Under the pieces are notes generated by a model that saw nothing but the letters and a program-made list of their open reading frames with translations, was not told where the DNA came from and did no database searches. This document shows, piece after piece, positions 33,078-41,431 of a stretch of 64,000 bases of DNA. Position numbers and translations under genes: made by a program. The DNA comes from Glycomyces niveus (GTDB lineage: Bacteria > Actinomycetota > Actinomycetes > Mycobacteriales > Micromonosporaceae), in NCBI RefSeq assembly GCF_017592475.1, contig NZ_JAGFNP010000011.1:10346-74345 (forward strand). Direction: 5' to 3'. Position 1 is the first letter of the stretch. Each line of letters begins with the position of its first letter.

Positions 33078-34202
33078 ATGAGCGAAGCCATCTGGATCGA
33101 ACTGATCAAGGTGCTGCCCGCCTTCCTCTGGATCGGCTTCGGCTTCATCGCGCTGGCCGTCGCCAAGCGCATCTTCACCGCCCAGGCCCCGCGCATGACC
33201 AAGGTCGAGACCCCTTGGGTCACCGTGGAACTCGCCCAGCAGGCCATCGAGCAGGCAGCCGAGCAGGCCGCAGGGCGCGGCCCCGTGCCGATCCCGCCGC
33301 CGGTCGAACCGGACTGGGCGTCGCTCTACCCGCTGCCGGCCCAGCCGGTCCCGTCCGGCAACGGCACGGTCTACGGCCCCAACCCCGCACCGCCGTCGCC
33401 GCCGGTCGTCCCGTCCCCGCCCGCCGAACCGGCCGACGAGGACATCGAAGAGGTCCAGACCGCGCCCCCCGAACCGGACCCGGCCGTGCTCGCCACGCCG
33501 CCCGCCGACACCCCCACCGAAGCCCCGCGGCCGGTCGGCGACAAACCGCCGCCCACCCTCACCGCCCCGAACCAGCAGGCCCCGAACATCCCGCCCACGT
33601 ACCCGGTCCTGGCCCCGCCGCCCGGCAACCCGTACTACCCCGCGCCGGGGCAGAACGCCCCGTACTGGGGCCGGCCCGCACCGGCCTACCAGCCGCCCGC
33701 ATACCAGCCCGCACCGTCCGACAACCGGAGCCGCCGCGCCGCGACGAAACTCGCGCTGGCCGCCGGCGACCTCCAGGGCGGCGCGATCCTGTGGGTCGAC
33801 GACCATCCTGAATGGAACGAGACCCTGGTGCGGCTCTTCCGCACCGCCGGGATCACCGTGGACGCGGCGCTCTCCACCGACGAGGCCGTGCGCGCGCTCC
33901 AGCACCGCACGTACGACCTGGTCATCACCGACATGCGCCGCGAAGGCGAACCCGGCGGCGACACCGCCGGGACGAAGCTCCTCGACCGCATGGTCACCGC
34001 CGGCATCCCCACCCCCGCCGTGATCCTCTCGAGCAACCCGAGCGCGCACGCGGCCTCGGCCCTGCACCCCCGCGCGGTCACCACGACGAACAGCCCCGAG
34101 AAGCTCATCGACATCGTGGTCGAGTTCGTGGGCGACCGCCGCCGCGACCAGCAGCCCTCCGGCGGCGGTTCCAGCTGGATCGACCGGCTCACCGGAAACT
34201 GA
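33078..34202 (+). CDS. Membrane-anchored receiver-domain protein
   Basis: 374 residues in three parts: one N-terminal transmembrane helix (about 8-31), a ~190-residue Pro/Ala-rich linker, and a C-terminal receiver-like domain (about 235-355). The domain has ILWVDDHPEWN (D241, D242), a phosphoacceptor D285 in LVITDMRREGEPGGDTAG and ILSSN, but the conserved Lys near the end is replaced (VTTTNSPEK). The VDDHP...DMxR-E...AG pattern resembles stress- or conflict-associated receivers rather than transcription factors, and there is no output domain. No kinase gene is adjacent. GGAG lies six bases before the ATG. Confidence 0.8.
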   Translation: MSEAIWIELIKVLPAFLWIGFGFIALAVAKRIFTAQAPRMTKVETPWVTVELAQQAIEQAAEQAAGRGPVPIPPPVEPDWASLYPLPAQPVPSGNGTVYGPNPAPPSPPVVPSPPAEPADEDIEEVQTAPPEPDPAVLATPPADTPTEAPRPVGDKPPPTLTAPNQQAPNIPPTYPVLAPPPGNPYYPAPGQNAPYWGRPAPAYQPPAYQPAPSDNRSRRAATKLALAAGDLQGGAILWVDDHPEWNETLVRLFRTAGITVDAALSTDEAVRALQHRTYDLVITDMRREGEPGGDTAGTKLLDRMVTAGIPTPAVILSSNPSAHAASALHPRAVTTTNSPEKLIDIVVEFVGDRRRDQQPSGGGSSWIDRLTGN

Positions 34203-34230
34203 CCGAACACGCCATCGCCGCCGTCCTTAA

Positions 34231-34252
34231 GGGCCGCACCGTCCGACGGCCC
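34231..34252 (+). terminator. Weak hairpin after receiver-domain gene
   Basis: GGGCCG (34231-34236) and CGGCCC (34247-34252) pair around a ten-base loop, 28 bases after the stop. No T tract. Confidence 0.35.
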
Positions 34253-34364
34253 CTATGCCCGCCTCTGGAACACCTGGCACGGCACGAATTCCCGGTAGCA
34301 TCGACACCTCCGGCTCGACTCCCCTGTGATTCGCCTTTCCGCCGTCGAACCGATTGGAGCGCCG

Positions 34365-34982
34365 ATGCCCTTCCTCGATCTGCCCGACTGCGTGAACGCC
34401 CGCGATCTCGGCGGGACTCCGCTGGCGAACGGAGGCTCGGTTCGTGCGAATGCGCTGCTGCGCTCGGACAACCACGACCTGCTGACCGAGGTCGGCATCG
34501 CGGCGGTCCGCGCGCTCGGCGTGCGGCGGATCATCGATCTGCGGCACGGGTGGGAGGCGCGGGAGTTCCCGAGTCCGTTCGCCGATGACGAGGTCTATGT
34601 GAACCTGCCGCTGCTGGGCGTCTACCCGGGCTTCGAGCCGACCGCTCCCGACGACTACCGGCCCGAGGTCGATCACGCGCCCGAACGCGTCGCCGCCGCG
34701 TTCATCGCGCTCGCCGAGGCACCGCCGGGCCCGGTCCTGGTCCACTGCCACGGCGGCCGCGACCGGACCGGCATCCTCGTGGCGCTGGCTTTGGCGATCG
34801 CCGGAGCGTCACCGGACGACATCGTCGCCGACTACGCGCTCACCGAAGGGACCGACCCGGAGACCATGCTGGACCTGCTCGACCACTTCGACGATGCGCA
34901 CGGGGGAGTGGCCGAGTACCTCGCGGGCGCGGGAGTCACGGATGCTCACTTCGAAGCGGTGAGGCGGCGCATCAGCAGGTGA
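34365..34982 (+). CDS. Tyrosine-protein phosphatase (DSP/Tyr phosphatase family)
   Basis: 205 residues. The active-site loop HCHGGRDRTG fits HCx5R(S/T) with catalytic Cys, Arg and Thr. The N-terminus LPDCVNARDLGGTPLANGGSVRANALLRSDN is the classic start of bacterial Tyr phosphatase-like (Y_phosphatase3) proteins such as MptpB relatives. GGAG lies five bases before the ATG. Its last 37 bases overlap the 3' end of the frameshifted methyltransferase on the other strand. Confidence 0.92.
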   Translation: MPFLDLPDCVNARDLGGTPLANGGSVRANALLRSDNHDLLTEVGIAAVRALGVRRIIDLRHGWEAREFPSPFADDEVYVNLPLLGVYPGFEPTAPDDYRPEVDHAPERVAAAFIALAEAPPGPVLVHCHGGRDRTGILVALALAIAGASPDDIVADYALTEGTDPETMLDLLDHFDDAHGGVAEYLAGAGVTDAHFEAVRRRISR

Positions 34983-35592
34983 CCGCGGCGGTAGCGTTCC
35001 CCGGCGCGCGGCTCGCGCAGCATCCGGCCGATCTCGGTGAAACCGGCCTCGCCTAGGAGCCTGGCGAGTTCGTCGGCCAGCGGTAGGCCGGAACCACTCG
35101 GGTGTCGTACATGGTGACCGGGTCGCCTTCGGACTCGAAGAACGCGACCAGCAGGCACCCGTCCGGGGCGATCACGCGGCGGAACTCCGCGAAGTATGCC
35201 GCCACCTCCTGCGGCGGGGCGTGGATCACCGAGTACCAGGAGACGACACCGCGGAGCGCGCCGTCCGGCAGGTCGAGCGCGTCCATGGAGCCCACCTCGA
35301 ACCGCAGATCGGGGTGCTCCTGCCGCGCGATGTCGATCATCACGGGGGACAGGTCGACGCCGAAGGCCTCCAACCCCAGATCCCGCAGGTGCGCTGTCAC
35401 CCGGCCTGGGCCGCACCCCAACTCGGCCACGAGCCCCGGTCCGCCCGTCCGTACGTACTCGGCGAACGCGGCCAGCACCGCCCGATCGAGCGGGAGCCCC
35501 TCGAACTCGTCGCGCACGATCTCGGCGTACTCGACCGCCACCCGGTCATAGGCTTCCGCTGTGGCACTGAGGTGTTCCAACGCATCGGCCAT
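34946..35592 (-). pseudogene. SAM-dependent methyltransferase, frameshifted near its C-terminus
   Basis: From ATG 35592 the frame encodes a class I methyltransferase: LVAELGCGPGRVTAHLRDLG (SAM motif I), GVDLSPVMIDIARQEHP, DALDLPDGALRGVVSWYSVIH and a VIAPDGCLLVAF motif. After VPAYRWP it runs into a stop at 35053. The expected end (LADELARLLGEAGFTEIGRMLREP...YRRGHLLMRR) continues in another frame to 34946. One missing base near 35077-35085 explains this. It could be a true frameshift or a sequencing error; the truncated product still has the whole SAM-binding fold. Confidence 0.8.
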
Positions 35593-35730
35593 GGTCGAGC
35601 ATCCTACGCACCGCTCGAGCGGGCGTCGTCCGCGGCGGCGTCGAGGGCTCGCACCAGGTCGCCCACGCTCCCGGCTGGCGGTGCTGCTCGCGCTCGCCAC
35701 CGGAGCTGTCGGCGGCGCCGGCCCGCCTGA

Positions 35731-36318
35731 TCAGGCGGCGAGGTCGCGGATGTCGGCGTCGAAGCGGTTGGGGGCGTTGAGGTGGGGGAAGGCGCCGTCC
35801 GTCTCGTACGTCGTGCAGGCCGCCTCGGGGATGCGCTCCTTCAGCCAGGTCTCGTACCCGGCGCTGGGCAGGGAGGCGAAGACCGCCAGGTAGCGGCATT
35901 TCGGGCGGCGGGGGCCGTCGACGATCTCCTGCCGCGCTTGTTCGCGGTCGGGGTCGGGCAGTGGCTCGTCAAGGCGCGCTTCGATGTTGACCACGGCGTG
36001 GGCCACGTAGCGGGCCGCGAAGAGCGTCGCCACGAGGGCCGCGGTGCCGTGGCCGACCACGATCGGAGCGCGTGTGCCCATGGCCGCGACGTATTCGGCG
36101 AGGGTTTCGGCCTGGTCGCCGATCGGCCGGTGTTCGGGGAGGTCGAGGACGGCGACGGCGTGTTCGCTCGCGAGGCGGGCGGCCACCGGCCACCAGGCCG
36201 AGCGGTCGGCGCCGGTCTCGCTGAGCAGCAGGACGGGGCGGCCGTCGGCGCCCCAGCGGTCGCCGTCGCGTTCGCGGTCGGGGTCTTGGAGGAGGTCTTC
36301 GAATCGCAGGGCAGGCAT
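35731..36318 (-). CDS. Alpha/beta-hydrolase-fold protein lacking nucleophile Ser
   Basis: 195 residues. The N-terminal strands and helices (VLLLSETGADRSAWWPVAARL, AVAVLDLPEH) and the end DGAFPHLNAPNRFD match alpha/beta hydrolases. At the nucleophile elbow it reads VVGHGTAA instead of G-x-S-x-G, so the catalytic Ser is Gly. The cap region is also short. It is probably not a working esterase and may be a binding protein. AGGAG lies seven bases before ATG 36318. Confidence 0.7.
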   Translation of the reverse strand: MPALRFEDLLQDPDRERDGDRWGADGRPVLLLSETGADRSAWWPVAARLASEHAVAVLDLPEHRPIGDQAETLAEYVAAMGTRAPIVVGHGTAALVATLFAARYVAHAVVNIEARLDEPLPDPDREQARQEIVDGPRRPKCRYLAVFASLPSAGYETWLKERIPEAACTTYETDGAFPHLNAPNRFDADIRDLAA

Positions 36319-36400
36319 TGCGTGGCTCCTGTCGGATGGTCGCTGGACGTCGGCCGGGCAGGGCAAGGCGGCACCGCGGTCGCGGTGCGCGGCGGGGGGA

Positions 36401-37090
36401 TTACGCCAGTGCGGGCGGGGAGCGACCGGCGCAGATGCCGGCGAAGTCGGCCGGACGGAACGACTCGGTCCGTTCGGCGAACGTCGAGTGGCATTGCGGC
36501 GCTTGAGGGTCGGACCGGTCGACGAGGCGCGACACGCCTTGGACCCTGGTCAGACAGTAGCGCCACAGCAGCGAGGTGCCGGTGCCGATCGCCGCGTACA
36601 CGGCGAGGCCGATGAGGAGCACCGTGAACGGCGGCACCGGGTGGTCGCCGGCGACCATGCGCTCGGTCATGTCGGTCGCGAGGAACGCGCCGACCGAGAC
36701 GAGGGCCGAGAGGCGGGTGGTGCGCTTGCGGTCCGGCCCGCCCGGTCGGCCGGCGGCCGGGGCTGCCAGCAGTGCGAGGAGCGAGCCCAGTGCGAGGCAC
36801 CCGGCGAAGAGCGCCGCCTCGCCCGCGTGGCGGTCGAGGTGCCACGGGGCAGCGCCGCCGTGGCTGTGCTGCAGTAGCCACGCGGAGATGCCATGGGCCG
36901 CAATCCATCCGAGCAGGCCGAAGGCCAGTGCGGAGCCCGTCGTCAGGAGTCCCGCCACGGGAGGGCGGTTTCCGTTGCGACGCTGCTGCGTCCGGATGGC
37001 GGCCTCCTCGGTGTGGTCAGGTACCGGTGTGACGCGCTGAGTGTACGAGTCGATGTGAGGCAATTTCAACGAGGGTCCGATTCGTTCCAT
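36401..37090 (-). CDS. Four-helix membrane protein of unknown function
   Basis: About 229 residues from ATG 37090 (a GTG at 37153 is an alternative; neither has a clear ribosome binding site). Four hydrophobic helices span roughly the middle. A His-rich stretch, LLQHSHGGAAPWHLDRHAGE, follows the first helix and the third contains TDMTERM. The C-terminal ~50 residues are soluble. No family is recognised with confidence; it could bind a metal. It is divergent from the ABC exporter. Confidence 0.6.
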   Translation of the reverse strand: MERIGPSLKLPHIDSYTQRVTPVPDHTEEAAIRTQQRRNGNRPPVAGLLTTGSALAFGLLGWIAAHGISAWLLQHSHGGAAPWHLDRHAGEAALFAGCLALGSLLALLAAPAAGRPGGPDRKRTTRLSALVSVGAFLATDMTERMVAGDHPVPPFTVLLIGLAVYAAIGTGTSLLWRYCLTRVQGVSRLVDRSDPQAPQCHSTFAERTESFRPADFAGICAGRSPPALA

Positions 37091-37173
37091 TTTCAGGAGT
37101 GCGACCTTCGTCTCTTCCGGACTCGCGCGCGGTCGAAATCCGCTGTTAGGCACCCGTTCGAGGGGTTAATCGA

Positions 37174-37203
37174 TTGCCGCCTGTCGGACCCTCCCTTTAC
37201 GCT
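37174..37203 (+). promoter_or_regulatory. Candidate leaderless promoter of ABC exporter operon
   Basis: TTGCCG (37174-37179) and TACGCT (37198-37203) are separated by 18 bases; GTG follows six bases later at 37210. There is no ribosome binding site, which fits a leaderless start. Confidence 0.5.
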
Positions 37204-37209
37204 CGGCTA

Positions 37210-38964
37210 GTGAGGTTCCTCCGCGCCCCCGAGCTGCCCTTGGACGACCCGTTGCTCCCCGAAGGGACACGGGGCGATCCGGCGTCCGCCGCGAACGCCG
37301 CGCCGCCGCCGGGCACGCCCTGGCGGCTCCTCGTATGGCTGGCCGTGCGGCGCAAGGGCCTCATGGCCGCCGCGCTCGTCACCTCCGGCATCGCGCTCGG
37401 CTCCCTCCCGGTGCTGCCGTTCTTCCTCACCGGCGCCGTCGACCACGGCCTGCGCGAACGCGACTGGGGCGCGCTCTCGTTCTGGGCGTTCGGCATGGTC
37501 CTCGCCGGGTTCGTCACGGCCGGGATGATCGTCTGGTCGCACCGCCTCACCGTGTACTGGCGCGCGGACGCCTCCTACCGGGTCCTGCAGCTCGCCACCC
37601 GCAAGGTCAACCGCCTCGGCGACGACCTGCGCAAGAAGCTCACCACCGGCGAGGTCGTGAGCGTCGGCGCCACCGACATCAACCGGATCTCGTGGGCCGT
37701 CGACTCCCTCGCCCCCACCGCGGGCTGCCTCATCGGCCTCATCGCCGTCGGCGTGCTCCTGTTCAACACCTCGGTCGCCTTGGGCGCCACCATCTTCATC
37801 GGCGTGTTCATCGTCGGCCTCATCACCGGCCCGCTGCTCACCCGCCTCCAGGACCGCCAGGAGCAGTACCGCGAACGCGTCGGCGACATCACCGAGCGCG
37901 CCTCCGACATCGTCTCCGGCCTGCGCGTCCTGCGCGGCATCGGCGGCGAGGCCCGCTTCAACGCCTCCTACCGGCGCGACTCGGACGCCCTGCGCTCGGC
38001 CGGGTACAAGGTCGCCGGGCCCACCGCCTGGCTCAACTCGCTCGGCGAGGGCACGCCCGCGATCCTCCTCGGCGTCGTCATCTGGATCGCCGGACGCCAG
38101 GTCGCCTCCGGGGAACTGACGCCGGGCCAGATGGTCGCCGCGTTCGGGTACACCGGCGCGTTGCTGCTGCCCGTGCACTGGCTCATCGGCTGCACCTACC
38201 GCATCATCGAGGGCCGCGTCGCCGCCGGCAAGGTCTGCGAACTGCTCAACACCCCCGAGCGCGAAGCGCCCGCTGAGGTCACGCCCGGCCCGCGCGAAGG
38301 CGCCGAGCTGCACGACCCCGAGTCCGGCCTCACGGTCGCGGGCGGCGAGCTCCTCGCAGTCGCGTCCTCCGACTCCGAGCAGGTCGCCGCGATCTTCGAC
38401 CGCATCGGCGGGTTCACCGAGTCCGAAGCCCGCTTCGGCACCGTGCCCGTCGCGCAGCTCGACCGCGACGAGCTGCGCCGCCGCGTGCTCGTCGCGGACC
38501 ACGACGCGTACCTCTTCGCCGGCACCGTCGCCGCCGCCGTCGCCGCGCTGGACGGCCGCGACCGGGTGGAGGCAGCCATCGAGGCCGCCTCCGCGCACGA
38601 CGTCATCGAGGCCCTCCCCGACGGCCTCGACACCGAGCTCGACAACCAGGCCCGCACCCTCTCCGGCGGCCAGCGCCAGCGGCTGCGCCTCGCCCGCGCC
38701 ATCGCCGCCGACCCCGAGGCCCTGCTCCTGCACGAGCCGACCTCCGCGGTCGACTCGCACACCGAGGCCCGCATCGTTGAGCGCCTCGCCGAGACCCGCG
38801 GCGGCCGCGCCACCGCCGTCGCCACCACCTCGCCGCTGTGGCTCGGCCGCGCCGACAAGGTCGCGTTCCTCCAGGGCGGCAAGGTCATCGCCCACGGCAC
38901 GCACCGCGAGCTCATCGCCGCGCACGCCGACTACCGCGCACTCGTCACCCGAGGAGAGTCATGA
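37210..38964 (+). CDS. ABC exporter half with degenerate ATP site
   Basis: 584 residues: six transmembrane helices (about 50-330), then a nucleotide-binding domain. The signature LSGGQRQR (from 484) is intact. The Walker A loop is gone: the strand LLAVASSDSEQ replaces GxxGxGKS. Walker B reads LLLHEPTSA with H508 in place of Asp, and the H-loop His is replaced (ATTSPLW). It should therefore not bind ATP normally, but its signature can complete the ATP site of the partner encoded next. ATGA overlap joins the two genes. Substrate unknown. Confidence 0.92.
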   Translation: MRFLRAPELPLDDPLLPEGTRGDPASAANAAPPPGTPWRLLVWLAVRRKGLMAAALVTSGIALGSLPVLPFFLTGAVDHGLRERDWGALSFWAFGMVLAGFVTAGMIVWSHRLTVYWRADASYRVLQLATRKVNRLGDDLRKKLTTGEVVSVGATDINRISWAVDSLAPTAGCLIGLIAVGVLLFNTSVALGATIFIGVFIVGLITGPLLTRLQDRQEQYRERVGDITERASDIVSGLRVLRGIGGEARFNASYRRDSDALRSAGYKVAGPTAWLNSLGEGTPAILLGVVIWIAGRQVASGELTPGQMVAAFGYTGALLLPVHWLIGCTYRIIEGRVAAGKVCELLNTPEREAPAEVTPGPREGAELHDPESGLTVAGGELLAVASSDSEQVAAIFDRIGGFTESEARFGTVPVAQLDRDELRRRVLVADHDAYLFAGTVAAAVAALDGRDRVEAAIEAASAHDVIEALPDGLDTELDNQARTLSGGQRQRLRLARAIAADPEALLLHEPTSAVDSHTEARIVERLAETRGGRATAVATTSPLWLGRADKVAFLQGGKVIAHGTHRELIAAHADYRALVTRGES

Positions 38965-40775
38965 CGGCCGACAAGAGGACGAACCAGCTGCCGATCGCCG
39001 ACACCCGGACGGTCCGCCGCGCGTTCTTCCGGCTCCTCGCCTCCGAGAAGCGCCGCGCGACCGCCGCCGTGGGGCTGCACCTGGTGGCCGCGGTGGCCGC
39101 CGCCGTCGCCCCGATCCTCTTGGGGGACATGCTCGACGAGCTCGCCGCGGGCTCCGGGGCCGCCGAGGTCGACCGGCTCGCGCTCGGCATCGTCGCCTCG
39201 ATCGTGGCGGTCGTGGGCTTCACCTGGGCCGGCACGTACGTGTCCTACCGCCTCGGCGAGCGTCTCTCGGCCCGCATGCGCGTCCAGTTCGTCGAGCGCG
39301 CCCTGCGCCTGCCGATGCCCGTCGTCGAGCAGGCCGGCTCCGGCGACCTCATGACCCGCTCCTCTGCGGACGTGCCCGAGGCCGGGGTCCTGTTCCGCGA
39401 CGGCCTCCCGCAGGTCACCGTCTCGATCCTCAAGGTCCTGGTCTTCTTCGGCGCCATGCTCATCGCCAGCCCGCTGCTCGGCCTGTGCATGCTCGTCGTG
39501 GTCCCGCCGCTGTTCATCGGCACCCGCTGGTACCTCAAGCGCGGCCGCAACGGCTACCTCGCCGAGCGCGAGGCCGAGTCCACGATCGGCGACACCATCG
39601 GCGCGTCCGCCGACGGCGCCCGCACCACCGAGGCCTACCGGCTCGGCGCGCAGCGCGACGCCGCCGGCGACGCGACGGTCGCCAAGCACTGGAAGGCCGC
39701 CCGCTACACGCTGTTCCTGCGCAGCGTCTACTTCCCGTTCCTCGACGGCGCGTACGCCATGCCGACCGCGGCCGTGCTGCTCGTGGGCGGCGCGTTCTAC
39801 TTCAACGGCGAGGTCACCCTCGGCACCGTCGCCTCCTGCGCGGTCCTCACCCGCCAGATCATGTTCCCGATCGACCACATCCTCATGTGGGTCGAGAAGG
39901 TGCAGCGCGGCTTCGCCGCCATGTCCCGCATCGAGGGCGTCGCCGAGGCCGAGGACGCCGAAGCGAACGCCACCGCCGAGCGGCCCGCGGACGGCACGGT
40001 CGACCTCACCGGGGTCCGCTACGCCTACCCGACCAGTCCGCGCGACGTGCTCCACGGCGTCACCCTCAGCGTCCCGGCCGGCCAGCGCCTCGCCGTCGTC
40101 GGCCCCTCCGGCGCGGGCAAGTCCACGCTCGCGCGCCTCATCTCCGGCTCCGACGTGCCCCGCGAGGGCCGCGCCGCGATCGGCGGCGTCGACGTCGCCG
40201 CGCTCCCGCTCGACGAGCGCCGCAAGCGCGTCACCCTCGTCACCCAGGAGCACCACGTCTTCACGGCCTCCTTGCGCGACAACCTGATCCTCGCCAAGGC
40301 CGAGGCCACCGACCAGGAGCTCGACGACGCCCTCGCCGCGGTCGGCGCGGACTGGGCGTTCGACCTGCCCGAGGGGCTCGACACGCCGCTGGGCGGCAAG
40401 AACCGGGAGCTGGACGCGGCGAGCGCGCAGCAGATCGCGCTGGCGCGGATCATCCTCGCCGACCCCGATGTGGTGATCCTCGACGAGGCCACCGCGATGC
40501 TCGACCCGCGCGCGGCCCGCGACACCGAGCGCGCCCTGGCGGCGGTCCTCGAGGGCCGCACCGTGATCGCGATCGCGCACCGGCTGCACACCGCGCACGA
40601 CGCCGACCGCATCGCGGTGGTCGAAGACGGACGGGTCGCCGAATTGGGGAGTCATGACGAGTTGATCGCGCTCGACGGGCATTACGCTGCCCTTTGGCGT
40701 GCCTGGCACGGCGATGTCGAGGAAGCCGAGAATGATCAAGCGAGCGCATTCGCGTCTAGTGGGAATGCGTTGTAG
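38961..40775 (+). CDS. ABC exporter half with canonical ATP site
   Basis: 604 residues: six transmembrane helices then an NBD with Walker A GPSGAGKST (K387), Walker B VVILDEATAMLDP and H-loop AHRLHTAHDADR intact. Here the signature is lost: ELDAASAQQIALAR stands where LSGGQ is expected. It is the mirror image of the preceding subunit, so the heterodimer would have one consensus site (this Walker A with the partner's LSGGQ) and one fully degenerate site. GAGGAG precedes the ATG, which overlaps the upstream stop. Confidence 0.94.
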   Translation: MTADKRTNQLPIADTRTVRRAFFRLLASEKRRATAAVGLHLVAAVAAAVAPILLGDMLDELAAGSGAAEVDRLALGIVASIVAVVGFTWAGTYVSYRLGERLSARMRVQFVERALRLPMPVVEQAGSGDLMTRSSADVPEAGVLFRDGLPQVTVSILKVLVFFGAMLIASPLLGLCMLVVVPPLFIGTRWYLKRGRNGYLAEREAESTIGDTIGASADGARTTEAYRLGAQRDAAGDATVAKHWKAARYTLFLRSVYFPFLDGAYAMPTAAVLLVGGAFYFNGEVTLGTVASCAVLTRQIMFPIDHILMWVEKVQRGFAAMSRIEGVAEAEDAEANATAERPADGTVDLTGVRYAYPTSPRDVLHGVTLSVPAGQRLAVVGPSGAGKSTLARLISGSDVPREGRAAIGGVDVAALPLDERRKRVTLVTQEHHVFTASLRDNLILAKAEATDQELDDALAAVGADWAFDLPEGLDTPLGGKNRELDAASAQQIALARIILADPDVVILDEATAMLDPRAARDTERALAAVLEGRTVIAIAHRLHTAHDADRIAVVEDGRVAELGSHDELIALDGHYAALWRAWHGDVEEAENDQASAFASSGNAL

Positions 40776-40789
40776 CCCATGCAAAGAAC

Positions 40790-40817
40790 CAGGCCCCGGG
40801 CCTAAGCCCGGGGCCTG
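40790..40817 (+). terminator. Terminator after ABC exporter operon
   Basis: Perfect 12-bp stem CAGGCCCCGGGC (40790-40801)/GCCCGGGGCCTG (40806-40817) with a CTAA loop. Confidence 0.8.
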
Positions 40818-41128
40818 TACTGGCTCGAGAACACCACCACAAGTCGGAACACCCACCGACTCGTTCTTAGCAAGGAAACAGAAAGGAAACCAGGAAACCC
40901 GTTCCGAACCAGTGACGAAAGAGTATCACGTCACATGTCCAGTGGCTAGGGGGTCGTATCCAGGTCACTCGATCCGTGTCGATCGATTTTCGCGATCCGT
41001 GCGTCACACCCCGCCGCGCCCCGGTCCGCGAGTCCCACACTGGGCGGTGCCCGCCTCTGGCGCCGACCGCGCACGGCCTAGACTCGACTGGTCTTCCCGC
41101 AGCTAGTAACCGTTAGGAAACACCTGTC
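40818..41128. other. Intergenic region upstream of gatC
   Basis: No gene is seen. Around 40871-40901 there is a purine-rich block with three GGAAAC repeats. TAGACT at 41079-41084 could be a -10 for gatC, without a convincing -35. The region is somewhat more AT-rich than its surroundings. Confidence 0.4.
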
Positions 41129-41428
41129 GTGAGTACGATTTCACGCGAGGAAGTCGCGCACCTGGCGCGGCTGGCCCGCCTCGAAGTCACCGATGACGAG
41201 CTCGACGCCTTCGCCGGCCAGCTCGACGTCATCCTCGAATCGATGAAGACGCTCGCCGAGGTGAACACGGACGGCGTCCAGCCGACCTCGCACGCGGTGC
41301 CGCTCGTGAACGTCTTCCGGGAAGACCAGCCCCAGCCGTCCCTGCCCCGCGACGCCGTGCTCGCCGGCGGCCCCGACACCGCCGAGGACCGCTTCCGCGT
41401 CCCGCGCATCCTGGACGAGGAGGCCTAG
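41129..41428 (+). CDS. gatC: Asp-tRNA(Asn)/Glu-tRNA(Gln) amidotransferase subunit GatC
   Basis: 99 residues, small subunit that stabilises the GatA-GatB complex. ISREEVAHLARLARLEVTDDELDAFAGQLDVIL is the family helix pair; VNTDGVQPTSHAVPL and the end EDRFRVPRILDEEA are typical. The GTG start is followed three bases after the stop by gatA, so gatCAB is one operon. Confidence 0.95.
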   Translation: MSTISREEVAHLARLARLEVTDDELDAFAGQLDVILESMKTLAEVNTDGVQPTSHAVPLVNVFREDQPQPSLPRDAVLAGGPDTAEDRFRVPRILDEEA

Positions 41429-41431
41429 CCC

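Noticed and set aside
40871..40901. Triple GGAAAC as ECF sigma -35 elements
   Set aside because: No matching -10 motif at fixed spacing was found, so this may be just a purine-rich patch.
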